Counted from the first letter of the stretch, positions 1 through 6,529 are shown. The stretch is DNA of 10,283 nucleotides from Kangiella sp. (GCA_002733465.1 NVVT01000003.1:50064-60346); one strand, 5' to 3'. Notes: generated by a model not told the origin, from the sequence alone. Numbers and translations are program-made.

Positions 1-74
1 CCTGCAGTTTTTAATGTAAATGTCACCATCTGTCGCATTGATGCTGAATCATCAACTGCTAATATTCTAGTCAT
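1..74 (-). CDS. CheY-like response regulator, N-terminal fragment (runs off the left end)
   Basis: The frame starts at the ATG at 74-72 and stays open to the window edge, giving 24 codons. The peptide begins MTRILAVDDSASMRQMV, the first beta strand and helix of a receiver domain. The acidic pair D8-D9 would bind Mg2+ beside the phosphorylated aspartate, which lies outside the window. The VDDSASMRQMV wording is typical of stand-alone CheY proteins encoded in chemotaxis clusters next to CheA. A GGAGA Shine-Dalgarno at 85-81, six bases upstream, supports this start; a second ATG four bases further upstream hits a stop at once. It follows a STAS gene, an order seen in chemotaxis operons (STAS-CheY-CheA), so it probably relays CheA phosphorylation. 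A longer protein with a second domain cannot be excluded because the rest is missing. Confidence 0.85.
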   Translation of the reverse strand, partial: MTRILAVDDSASMRQMVTFTLKTA

Positions 75-142
75 TCATTTTCTCCATTAACTGTCTTTTT
101 CATAACGTCTAGCTCAAAAGAATCGTATTTCGTAGTTTGCAT
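71..142 (-). CDS. Possible 23-residue small ORF bridging the STAS and CheY genes
   Basis: An ATG at 142-140 opens a 23-codon frame that ends at the TGA at 73-71. The TGA overlaps the CheY start as ATGA, the usual arrangement for translational coupling. The peptide begins MQTTKYDSFELDV and ends KKTVNGENE; it is polar, with no signal peptide or membrane segment, and I do not recognise it. The start lies nine bases after the STAS stop and has no clear Shine-Dalgarno, which argues against efficient initiation. The GGAGA for CheY lies inside its last codons. It could be a chance frame in a 77-base spacer, a coupling leader or a real micropeptide. Conservation in related genomes would decide. Confidence 0.25.
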   Translation of the reverse strand: MQTTKYDSFELDVMKKTVNGENE

Positions 143-151
143 ATTGCTTTT

Positions 152-430
152 TTATACAAATCCTAACGCTTCGCTCATTCCAAGTTTGTGAACCGTCTCA
201 AGTAAATTTTCACTGGGTTTTTGCCAAGTAACTGCGATGTCTTTCTCTTTCGCATATTGCATAAATGAATAAATAAGCTGTACACCTGCGGTGTCTGTCC
301 GTTCAACTTTGTCAGCAATTAGAACGACATGAGGTTTTTTCTCTAGCGCCGACGTTAACCTTGGTTTGAGGTCAGCAACATGTACTATATCTAACGCATT
401 GCCTAAACTGAGCGTTGTTTTATTAGCCAT
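152..430 (-). CDS. STAS-domain protein of a chemotaxis cluster
   Basis: This small single-domain protein (92 residues from the ATG at 430) belongs to the STAS fold of anti-sigma-factor antagonists such as SpoIIAA. The signature is the loop ADKVERTDTAGVQLI, where the Thr in DTAG sits at the usual phosphorylated Ser/Thr position. A helix (SFMQYAKEKDI) and the closing ENLLETVHKLGMSEALGF complete the fold. STAS proteins with a DTAG-LQ-L loop are common beside cheY/cheA in gammaproteobacteria. A TTG two codons upstream (436) is possible, but GGAAG at 441-437 lies six bases before the ATG at 430 and would abut the TTG, so ATG is preferred. A CheY-like gene follows. Its exact role is unknown; regulation of a kinase or partner protein by phosphorylation is inferred. 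In Pseudomonas a different STAS protein (HsbA) also lies near fliJ, an alternative comparison. Confidence 0.85.
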   Translation of the reverse strand: MANKTTLSLGNALDIVHVADLKPRLTSALEKKPHVVLIADKVERTDTAGVQLIYSFMQYAKEKDIAVTWQKPSENLLETVHKLGMSEALGFV

Positions 431-576
431 AATCAACTTCCATTCACTAATTTTTACGAGATATCCAAAATAGTCAATTTAAATAATCAATCCAAATAAT
501 CATTTTGAATAACATTCTAATATTTTGTTTAAAAATCTGACTTAAACAATTCCTTATCTAAGGTATAGCAGAAAAA

Positions 577-603
577 TCATCGGTTTGAGAGATTTTTGCT
601 TAA
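577..603 (-). promoter_or_regulatory. Candidate sigma-28 (FliA) promoter for the STAS-CheY genes
   Basis: On the minus strand TTAA (603-600), a 15-base spacer and ACCGATGA (584-577) resemble the flagellar sigma-28 pattern TAAA-N15-GCCGATAA; the -10 matches at six of eight positions and the spacing is exact. It lies ~145 bases before the STAS start, in a spacer where a chemotaxis promoter is expected. The leader would be about 140 bases, rather long. The same bases can form an AT-rich hairpin (AAAAATC at 572-578 with GATTTTT at 591-597), so this remains tentative. Confidence 0.35.
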
Positions 604-677
604 ATATTGATAGGTTCTTTTAATCAATGGCTCTGTATCGCTTTGTCGTAAAAAATACTCGCCTAAACGACTACAAT

Positions 678-1130
678 TTACACTGCCATTTTTGAATTTC
701 TAACATAGGCTTGGGTTGTTAGCTCATCTAATTGATTAGCTTCTTTGCGGTCTTTAACCAGTCTTTCTTTTGATTGTAGGTTAGTCATGACTTTACCAAT
801 AGCTTGGGCGCGACTATTTTTATTTTGCCACGCTCCTTTTTTTTGACCAACGTTATCTTCGCTGATATCAACCGATTGCCGTTGTTGATTGATCGCAGCA
901 TTAAGCTTATTTAAAAATAGATGATATTGTTGTAGTTGTCCGCTAGAGACACCGACTTGAGATTTTTCGCTAAGCTTAACAAGATATTCATCTCGATAGC
1001 CTATTAGCTGGCTGAGTTTGTTCATTTGATCTTGTTTATCTTTGATCGAATCACTTAAGTCTATAGCGGCATTCTTTTCAGTTTTATCGGCCATTTTTTT
1101 TATAGGTTGTAGTCTTTTTGATGCGGTCAT
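678..1130 (-). CDS. fliJ: Flagellar export chaperone/stalk protein FliJ
   Basis: The 150-residue product has FliJ's size and character: almost all alpha-helical, rich in Lys, Gln, Glu and Asn, and forming an antiparallel coiled coil. Familiar FliJ wording includes RLQPIKKMADK near the N-terminus, then QQYHLFLNKLNAAINQQRQS around residues 67-86, GAWQNK near 99-104 and KDRKEANQLDELTTQAY near the end. FliJ sits in the centre of the FliI hexamer, like the gamma subunit of F1-ATPase, and links it to the export gate FlhA. The start is the ATG at 1130, five bases after a GGGAAG. It follows fliI as usual, but after an unusually long 177-base spacer. It is followed by a STAS-cheY pair rather than fliK. 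Confidence 0.93.
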   Translation of the reverse strand: MTASKRLQPIKKMADKTEKNAAIDLSDSIKDKQDQMNKLSQLIGYRDEYLVKLSEKSQVGVSSGQLQQYHLFLNKLNAAINQQRQSVDISEDNVGQKKGAWQNKNSRAQAIGKVMTNLQSKERLVKDRKEANQLDELTTQAYVRNSKMAV

Positions 1131-1307
1131 TGTAACTTCCCAAATTTAATTGTGTCCTAATCCTTTTGGCAGTTAAACTAGATGTCCTAGATTGCACTAC
1201 CAAATGATTTCAATGGTTTTGCTCAATTAGCTTCTTTGATGTGATTCTGTTTTGGGTAAACCTGTCTTGTATAAACTAATACTGCTTCTTTAAAGATTAG
1301 TACAGAT

Positions 1308-2648
1308 TTAGCCTGTTTGTGTCATCATTTCTTCTAATTTGTTAATACTTTCATCCATATCTACAGACTCGGTGATAGCTTGAGTTAAAAACTGCTTTAT
1401 ATGAGGCATAAACTCAATTGCTTCATCCAACGCAGGATCGCTTCCCCTTTGATAAGCGCCGACCGTAATAAGATCTTTATTTTGTTGGTAAAGTGAATAG
1501 ATATTCTTTAATTGATGGATAGCGCTTTGATGTGATTCTGAGGTAATTTGCGTCATGACTCGACTCACCGATGCTTCAATATCAATTGCAGGATAGTGCC
1601 CAGAGTCCGCTAAATCTCTGCTCAAAACTAAATGACCGTCTAATATAGCTCTAGCCGCATCGACTATTGGATCTTGTTGGTCGTCGCCTTCTGCTAAAAC
1701 GGTATAAAAGGCGGTAATGGAGCCTCCTCCGGTATCACCATTTCCTGCTCTTTCTACTAATTGAGGCAATAATGCGAAAACTGATGGCGGATATCCCTTA
1801 GTAGCAGGAGGCTCGCCGATTGCTAAGGCAACTTCGCGTTGCGCTTGGCAAAAACGAGTTAATGAATCCATTAACAAAAGAACATTTTTTCCTTGATCTC
1901 TAAAATACTCAGCCACGGTAGTGGCAGCCATAGCCCCTTGAATTCTCATCAATGGGGAATTATCGGCGGGTACGGCTACTACTACAGCTCTTTTCATACC
2001 CTCTACGCCCAATATTTGTTCAATAAATTCTTTAACTTCTCTCCCTCTTTCGCCAATTAAACCAACAACAATAATATCCGCCTCTGTATACTTGGTCATC
2101 ATGCCTAAAAGTACACTTTTACCAACACCACTTCCCGCCATAAGCCCCATTCTTTGACCGCGTCCTACGGTTAAAACTGAGTTAATCGCTCTAACGCCAA
2201 CATCTAAAGGTTTACATACAGGTTTTCTATTGAGTGGATTAATTGGTTCTGAGATTAATGGTCGTTTTTGAAAGCAATGTAATTCACCTTTACCATCAAG
2301 CGGCCGACCCTCTCCATCTAAAACTCTTCCTAGTAAAGCATCACCCACTGGAAATTCAGCGGCACGATTACAGGGAATAACTCTTGCGCCAGGACCAAGA
2401 CCTTGGATTCTACCAATAGGCATTAAGAAAATTTTATCATCGGAAAACCCTACAACTTCAGCTTCTTCAAAACCACCTAAACTTGATTCCACCAAACAGC
2501 GCTCACCAATATTAACTCGACAACCAACCGCTTCCAATGTCATACCAACCATTCTAGTTAAACGACCTTCTACTTGAATAGAGTTAGTCTTTTCTAATGG
2601 TTTTTTAAACTGACTTAAAAATCCCGCGAAGTCTTCATCTGTTTTCAA
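1308..2648 (-). CDS. fliI: Flagellum-specific export ATPase FliI
   Basis: FliI (446 residues) is the cytoplasmic ATPase of the flagellar type III export apparatus and a homologue of the F1 beta subunit. The N-terminal beta-barrel domain covers about 25-100 (EGRLTRMVG...LGRVLDG). Walker A is AGSGVGKS (171-178), the catalytic-glutamate motif is GLIGERGRE (196-204), and Walker B is VLLLMDS (256-262). Further family blocks are GEPPATKGYPPSVFA (278-292), the GGGSITAFYTV stretch (307-317) and DGH-VLSR (337-344). The start is TTG at 2648: a TAG lies two codons upstream and the first in-frame ATG is codon 33, inside the conserved N-domain. The Shine-Dalgarno is poor, the nearest being GGGA about 11 bases upstream. 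It would be regulated by FliH and organised with FliJ. The spacer from fliH holds repeat element A, which is unusual in this operon. Confidence 0.96.
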   Translation of the reverse strand: MKTDEDFAGFLSQFKKPLEKTNSIQVEGRLTRMVGMTLEAVGCRVNIGERCLVESSLGGFEEAEVVGFSDDKIFLMPIGRIQGLGPGARVIPCNRAAEFPVGDALLGRVLDGEGRPLDGKGELHCFQKRPLISEPINPLNRKPVCKPLDVGVRAINSVLTVGRGQRMGLMAGSGVGKSVLLGMMTKYTEADIIVVGLIGERGREVKEFIEQILGVEGMKRAVVVAVPADNSPLMRIQGAMAATTVAEYFRDQGKNVLLLMDSLTRFCQAQREVALAIGEPPATKGYPPSVFALLPQLVERAGNGDTGGGSITAFYTVLAEGDDQQDPIVDAARAILDGHLVLSRDLADSGHYPAIDIEASVSRVMTQITSESHQSAIHQLKNIYSLYQQNKDLITVGAYQRGSDPALDEAIEFMPHIKQFLTQAITESVDMDESINKLEEMMTQTG

Positions 2649-2702
2649 AATCTACAATATCCCATGTCCAATTATTTCAATCTAACAAAAAAACAAAAAA
2701 AA

Positions 2703-2833
2703 TTACCACAGAGGTCATAGAGAAGAGAAAAAAGATAAGAATGATGCATTTTTTGATGTAACTCTCTCTTTTATCAATATCTTTATCTCTGTGTCCTCTG
2801 TGTCCTCTGTGTCCTCTGTGTCCTCTGTGGTAA
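2703..2833. repeat. Inverted-repeat element A (CACAGAG type) in the fliH-fliI spacer
   Basis: A perfect 12-base inverted repeat, TTACCACAGAGG at 2703-2714 and its complement at 2822-2833, bounds a 131-base element. The left arm continues with a purine-rich TCATAGAGAAGAG. The right arm holds four and a half copies of a 9-base unit that the left arm lacks, so the two arms have become unequal. Beyond the repeats, the arms again resemble each other (AGAGAAAAAAGATAAG against AGAGATAAAGATA), consistent with a longer ancestral palindrome. It shares its ends and parts of its interior with element B at 6425-6529. Similar CACAGAG-rich intergenic palindromes are, from memory, widespread in environmental bacterial genomes; no coding capacity is visible. 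Confidence 0.85.
2787..2830. repeat. Tandem 9-base repeat CTCTGTGTC, about 4.9 copies
   Basis: Four identical copies of CTCTGTGTC run head to tail from 2787 to 2822, followed by CTCTGTGG (2823-2830), which is the terminal motif of element A. Because the units are identical, copy number probably changes by slippage. On the fli transcript they read as CACAGAGGA units. Confidence 0.95.
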
Positions 2834-2834
2834 A

Positions 2835-2882
2835 CATCTTTTAATCTTTTAATCTTTTAGTCTTTTAGTCTTTTATTCTTTT
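2835..2882. repeat. Tandem 8-base repeat (consensus ARTCTTTT) across the fliH stop codon
   Basis: Six 8-base units run without gaps: CATCTTTT, AATCTTTT twice, AGTCTTTT twice and ATTCTTTT. The fliH stop (TAA, plus-strand 2873-2875) lies at the junction of units five and six, so the last unit is coding. Slippage here would alter only the tail of FliH or the spacer. It directly abuts element A. Confidence 0.92.
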
Positions 2883-3640
2883 GTGTTTTGTCTAAAATCT
2901 TCTGCTGTTCTTTGCTCATCAATCATTTTGCTAAACAGAACTGCAATTTGTTGATCAATCGATGCATCAATTTTAGAGTTGTTAGTTTTTATTATGCAAC
3001 CACCTGGTTGCATAGATGGCTCTTCTAATAACGACCAGCTTTTGTCATTAGATTGGAGATTGCTGTTAGGTTCGTTTGATGAATTATTTTTTGCCTCACC
3101 TAATGATAAAGCTTCTCGAATTATGCTCGCATCATCTGGGTGCAATAGAACCTGAATTTCTTTAGAAGCGATTGGCAATAGTTGCAAGGACTCGCGGATG
3201 ATAGCGATTAATTGTGTTGGGTCTTGCTTTAATTCTCGTCTTAATATTTGTTTTGCAATCGCGAAAGAAAGTTCTAATAACTCTTTTTGAGTATTCACTC
3301 CACACTCTTTTAGTGGTGTTTCTAATTCTTCGATAATATTTTTTAATAAATGATTCTTTTTTTCGACTTCTTGAATGCCTGATTCTAACCCTTCGTTTCG
3401 ACCTTTCTCAAAGCCTTCTGTATATGCTTGATCTTTGATTGCTTGAAGTTCTTCTGCAGTTATTAACTCCTCTGACTTTTCATCTTCGAGGGCTTTGATG
3501 TCGACATCCGATTCTTCACTGGCTTCTTGTCTAAAAACTCGTGCGCCGGCAATATCAATTGCAGGTGCTCGCCAAGGTCGATAATTAGCAACATTGCGTA
3601 TTAGTTTTATGGGTGCTTCTGATTTTACTTTTTGAACCAT
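2873..3640 (-). CDS. fliH: Flagellar export ATPase regulator FliH
   Basis: FliH (255 residues) holds FliI as a FliH2-FliI complex, inhibits its ATPase and tethers it to the C-ring and FlhA. The N-terminal segment contains YRPWRAP (20-26), matching the conserved aromatic/Trp region that contacts FlhA and the C-ring. A charged helix leads into an exact four-residue glycine ladder G76-G80-G84-G88 (EGFEKGRNEGLESG), the GxxxG helix-packing hallmark of FliH. The C-terminal part (about 118-245) resembles the V/F-type ATPase E/delta stalk subunits, including LSFAIAKQILRREL and VLLHPDD. A polar, Asn/Ser-rich insertion (about 181-201) is probably a loop. The ATG at 3640 directly follows the fliG stop, with GGAGATGG in the end of fliG acting as its Shine-Dalgarno. 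The stop lies in a tandem repeat. Confidence 0.94.
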   Translation of the reverse strand: MVQKVKSEAPIKLIRNVANYRPWRAPAIDIAGARVFRQEASEESDVDIKALEDEKSEELITAEELQAIKDQAYTEGFEKGRNEGLESGIQEVEKKNHLLKNIIEELETPLKECGVNTQKELLELSFAIAKQILRRELKQDPTQLIAIIRESLQLLPIASKEIQVLLHPDDASIIREALSLGEAKNNSSNEPNSNLQSNDKSWSLLEEPSMQPGGCIIKTNNSKIDASIDQQIAVLFSKMIDEQRTAEDFRQNTKE

Positions 3641-4663
3641 TTAAACCATCTCCTCACCACCACCGCCTAGCGCTATCTCACCAGAGTCAGCTAGTCGACG
3701 TGCAATGGTTAAAATTTCTTTTTGCGCGGCTTCGACTTCACTCAATTTACAAGGTCCCATCGCTTCCAAATCATCTCGCATTAATTCAGCGGCTCGTTTT
3801 GACATGTTTTTAAATATTTTTTCTTTAATTGATTCTTCACATGCTTTTAATGCGACAATTAATGTGTCCGTAGAAATTTCTCTTAATAACGTTTGAATGC
3901 CACGGTCATCAACTGACTCAAGATTATCAAACACAAACATTAAATCTTGAATGCTTTGAGCCAAATCTTCATCGGTTTCTTTAATTGAATCCATAATCAT
4001 CGCTTCGCTAGCGCCATCCATAAAATTCATAATGTCGGCGACTTGTTTCACTCCACCAATTGCTTTTGCTTGAGATGCGCCGCCTCCCAGAAATTGTTTT
4101 TCCATTATGTCGTTTAACTCTTGTAAGGCATCAGGTTGCACAGCTTCTAACGCAGCAATTCTCATAGTTAAATCGACTCTGACTTTATCAGGCATTAACT
4201 TTAAAACTTCAGCTGCTTGGTCGGGTTCTAAATAGGATAAAATAATTGATTGAATTTGAGGGTGTTCAAAACGAACCACGTCAGCTACCGAACGAGCATC
4301 CATCCATTTTAATGTATCCAAGCCTTTGGTATTTGCTCCTGCTAGAATACGATCGATAATTCCACTTGCTTTATCATCGCCTAGTGCATTTTTAAGCGTG
4401 GCTCTAATATAGTCTTCTGTGCCAATGCCAATGCCTGTTTGTTGTTCTACTTTTTCTAAAAATTCGTCCACAACGTCTTCAACTGTTCCTTTACCAATAT
4501 TCTTTAAGCTTGCCATACTCATGCCTAACAACTGCACTTCTTTTGGCCCCATATGTTTGAGCACTTGAGCGGCAGTATCTTCACCAAGCGAAAGCAATAA
4601 AACAGCGGCTTTCTCGACACCGGATAATTTTGGCTCTTCTTTTTTTTCAGTTGTTTCAGGCAT
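3641..4663 (-). CDS. fliG: Flagellar motor switch protein FliG
   Basis: FliG (340 residues, the usual length) forms the top of the C-ring and is the rotor part that meets the MotAB stators. The N-domain (about 12-100, SGVEKAAVLLLSLGED) binds FliF. The middle domain carries the EHPQ motif (133-136) that contacts FliM, followed by the conserved MPDKVR-DLTMRIA region. The C-domain holds the torque helix KIFKNMSKRAAELMRDDLEA; R290, D297 and D298 correspond to the E. coli torque residues R281, D288 and D289. All expected charged residues are present, so the motor is probably functional. Its ATG overlaps the fliF stop by eight bases (ATGCCTGA), implying coupled translation and 1:1 assembly with FliF. 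Confidence 0.97.
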   Translation of the reverse strand: MPETTEKKEEPKLSGVEKAAVLLLSLGEDTAAQVLKHMGPKEVQLLGMSMASLKNIGKGTVEDVVDEFLEKVEQQTGIGIGTEDYIRATLKNALGDDKASGIIDRILAGANTKGLDTLKWMDARSVADVVRFEHPQIQSIILSYLEPDQAAEVLKLMPDKVRVDLTMRIAALEAVQPDALQELNDIMEKQFLGGGASQAKAIGGVKQVADIMNFMDGASEAMIMDSIKETDEDLAQSIQDLMFVFDNLESVDDRGIQTLLREISTDTLIVALKACEESIKEKIFKNMSKRAAELMRDDLEAMGPCKLSEVEAAQKEILTIARRLADSGEIALGGGGEEMV

Positions 4664-6383
4664 TTTCTTCTTCCAACCATCCTTTTACAAGTTGAGCAAC
4701 TAAGGTTGGATTATTTTCAACAACACTTTTTGCTTGTTCTAATTTTTTCACTTCACCTACCGTCGGTGGTGGTAACTCTAGATTTTCGTGGCCAGCTAAC
4801 GTCACTTTATCATCTACCATCGAACCAGAACCATCTAACCCAGCGCCTAAATCGCCTCCTAAATCTCCACCTAAACTATCGTAATTCGCTTCATTTTCAC
4901 TGGTTGTAATTGGCGCATTAATAGGAGCAGGTACTTTTGATAAATTTTTAAATGCCGGTTTTAAAACCATGAAAATAATTAGAATACCTAAGATAAGTCC
5001 AACAATTGGTTTTAATAAAGTTTGAAATAATGCTTGTTCGTGGAACGGTAATGGTTCAGGCTCAGGCAATATTTCACCCGTTACAAAGGGGAAAGACTCA
5101 ACACTAACAACATCGCCCCGTTGCACGTTAAATCCTATACTGGCTTGAATGAGTCGTCTGATCCTATCTAAATCATCGTTACTTCTGGCTACTCGAGCAT
5201 TACCTGTTTGTGAACCGCCCTGAACATCTGCAGCGGGTGCATTAACGTAATTCAAACCGATAGAAACACTTATTTTATCGATAATTCCGACCTGTGGAAT
5301 GATATGACTAATGGTCGTATCTAAGTCATAATTTCTTTCGGCTTCAAGACGTTGGTTTTGATTAGCAGATTTTTGGTTACCATCTCCATCCTGTGCTGTT
5401 TCTGGTATAACCGATGCTCCAGGAGGTTGGTTAGAGAGCGCACCAGGCACCCCTTGAGCAACGCCAGAATTTCTCGTGTCTTCAATCGTTCGTTCACTTC
5501 TAATCGCAGGAAGATCTGGATTAAACGTTTGCATTGTTTGCTCTTTTCTAGTGAAATCCATATCAACATTTACTTGTACGGTGTATGCGTCAATCCCAAC
5601 AATTGGCGTTAGCAATTGCTCGATCCGATCTTTAATTTCAGCTTGTCTATCTCTAATAATGTTTAACTCGCGAGAACCGTCTGCCTCTTTACTAGACATA
5701 CTTCCTGAGTGATAAAGACGACCATATTGGTCGGTAATAGTGACCTGGCTTCTTTCTAAATTTGGAATACTACCTGCGATTAGATCAACCATAGAACCGC
5801 TTGTTTCATCGGAAATACCACCTCGCGAATACAAATTTAATAAGATGGATGCACTAGGCTTTCTTCGGTTTTTAATGAATGATGATTCTTTAGGAATTGC
5901 GAGATGAACTTTTACCGCACGTACACCACTGAATTGCTCTAGCGTATTCTTTAATTCCCTTTCTTGACTTCTTAAAAGTCGCGCTTTTTCCATTCGTTGT
6001 GAAACACCAAAACCCACTTCTTTATCCAAATAAGAAGTTGTAGACTGGTCTTGAATAGAAACCCCTTGAGAACCTAGTTCAATCTTAATCATATTATATT
6101 GAGATTGAGGAACTAGAATTTTTCCATCGGTTCCCACTTTGTAAGGGATCTGTTGTTGTTCCAAATAATTAATCACATCCATTGATGCTTCTGCTTGCAA
6201 ACTGGGTAAGGGACGCATCGCAGGATCATTAGACCAAAGCGCGATAAAAACACCTAACGCAATACTCGCAGCAATTGCGATTAAAATCCCCACTTGTTTC
6301 AAAGGTTCTAAACTACTCATACCAGGCAATATTCCTGGTGGTTGAGAATTTAAGGAAACAAGATCTGTTGTTGCTTCTGCCAC
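4656..6383 (-). CDS. fliF: Flagellar MS-ring protein FliF
   Basis: FliF (575 residues, normal size) forms the MS ring, the inner-membrane base around which rod, export gate and rotor assemble. Two membrane segments are clear: about 31-50 (VGILIAIAASIALGVFIALW) and about 455-474 (around LKPIVGLILGILIIFMVLKP). Between them lie the periplasmic ring-building domains, with the YscJ/FliF signatures GFGVSQRMEKARLLRSQERELKNTL at 124-148 (in pieces: GFGVSQRMEKAR, RSQERELKNTL), VHLAIPKESSF (159-169) and PSASILLNL (176-184). The C-terminal cytoplasmic tail ends in NPTLVAQLVKGWL, the helix that binds FliG. A Gly/Asp-rich linker (504-514) is coded by three 12-base direct repeats. The start is a GTG at 6383 with GGAG nine bases upstream. 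It overlaps fliG and is separated from fliE by repeat element B. Confidence 0.97.
   Translation of the reverse strand: MAEATTDLVSLNSQPPGILPGMSSLEPLKQVGILIAIAASIALGVFIALWSNDPAMRPLPSLQAEASMDVINYLEQQQIPYKVGTDGKILVPQSQYNMIKIELGSQGVSIQDQSTTSYLDKEVGFGVSQRMEKARLLRSQERELKNTLEQFSGVRAVKVHLAIPKESSFIKNRRKPSASILLNLYSRGGISDETSGSMVDLIAGSIPNLERSQVTITDQYGRLYHSGSMSSKEADGSRELNIIRDRQAEIKDRIEQLLTPIVGIDAYTVQVNVDMDFTRKEQTMQTFNPDLPAIRSERTIEDTRNSGVAQGVPGALSNQPPGASVIPETAQDGDGNQKSANQNQRLEAERNYDLDTTISHIIPQVGIIDKISVSIGLNYVNAPAADVQGGSQTGNARVARSNDDLDRIRRLIQASIGFNVQRGDVVSVESFPFVTGEILPEPEPLPFHEQALFQTLLKPIVGLILGILIIFMVLKPAFKNLSKVPAPINAPITTSENEANYDSLGGDLGGDLGAGLDGSGSMVDDKVTLAGHENLELPPPTVGEVKKLEQAKSVVENNPTLVAQLVKGWLEEENA
4846..4881. 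repeat. Three 12-base direct repeats inside fliF
   Basis: The units CCTAAATCGCCT, CCTAAATCTCCA and CCTAAACTATCG follow one another. Read on the minus strand they encode the Gly-Gly-Asp-Leu repeats of the cytoplasmic linker between the second membrane segment and the FliG-binding helix. Being a multiple of three, changes in copy number would only lengthen or shorten this flexible linker. Confidence 0.8.
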
Positions 6384-6424
6384 TATTTATAACTCCAATA
6401 CAAACTTAAAACCTTAAAAGAATC

Positions 6425-6529
6425 TCACCACGGAGACACGGAGCACACGGAGTAAAAAAATAGACTTATTATATTATCTATCTTTTCTCAGTTAAATCTT
6501 TCTTCGTGCTCTCTGTGCCTCCGTGGTGA
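6425..6529. repeat. Inverted-repeat element B (CACGGAG type) in the fliE-fliF spacer
   Basis: TCACCACGGAG at 6425-6435 is perfectly complementary to CTCCGTGGTGA at 6519-6529, and pairing continues imperfectly inwards (ACACGGAGCACACGGAG against GCACAGAGAGCACGAAG), giving an interrupted stem of about 28 base pairs. The loop of about 50 bases is AT-rich. The ends and the TCTTTT-CA-CTTT-TC interior of the right half match element A at 2703-2833, so the two are diverged members of one family. It lies wholly between the fliE stop and the fliF Shine-Dalgarno (6396-6393), so it would fold within the fli mRNA. Confidence 0.85.

Noticed and set aside
152..436. TTG at 436 as the start of the STAS gene
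   Set aside because: The GGAAG ribosome site touches this TTG but is six bases from the ATG at 430, the proper distance.
649..675. GTCGT/ACGAC inverted repeat just after fliJ as a terminator
   Set aside because: Only a five-base stem with a long loop and no following T tract on the minus strand.
1277..1303. ACTAAT/ATTAGT inverted repeat downstream of fliJ's neighbour fliI
   Set aside because: Six-base AT-rich stem with a 15-base loop and no T tract; such pairs are expected by chance in AT-rich DNA.
2700..2765. 25-codon open frame on the minus strand inside element A
   Set aside because: Starts in the loop of the palindrome with no ribosome site and codes Phe/Leu-rich low-complexity sequence; it is a by-product of the repeat.
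2787..2882. CRISPR array
   Set aside because: The 8- and 9-base units are contiguous with no spacers between them.
5352..5612. Open frames on the plus strand opposite fliF, and similar ones opposite fliG, fliE and fleS
   Set aside because: They are antisense to strongly conserved coding sequence, resemble no family and have no supporting start signals.
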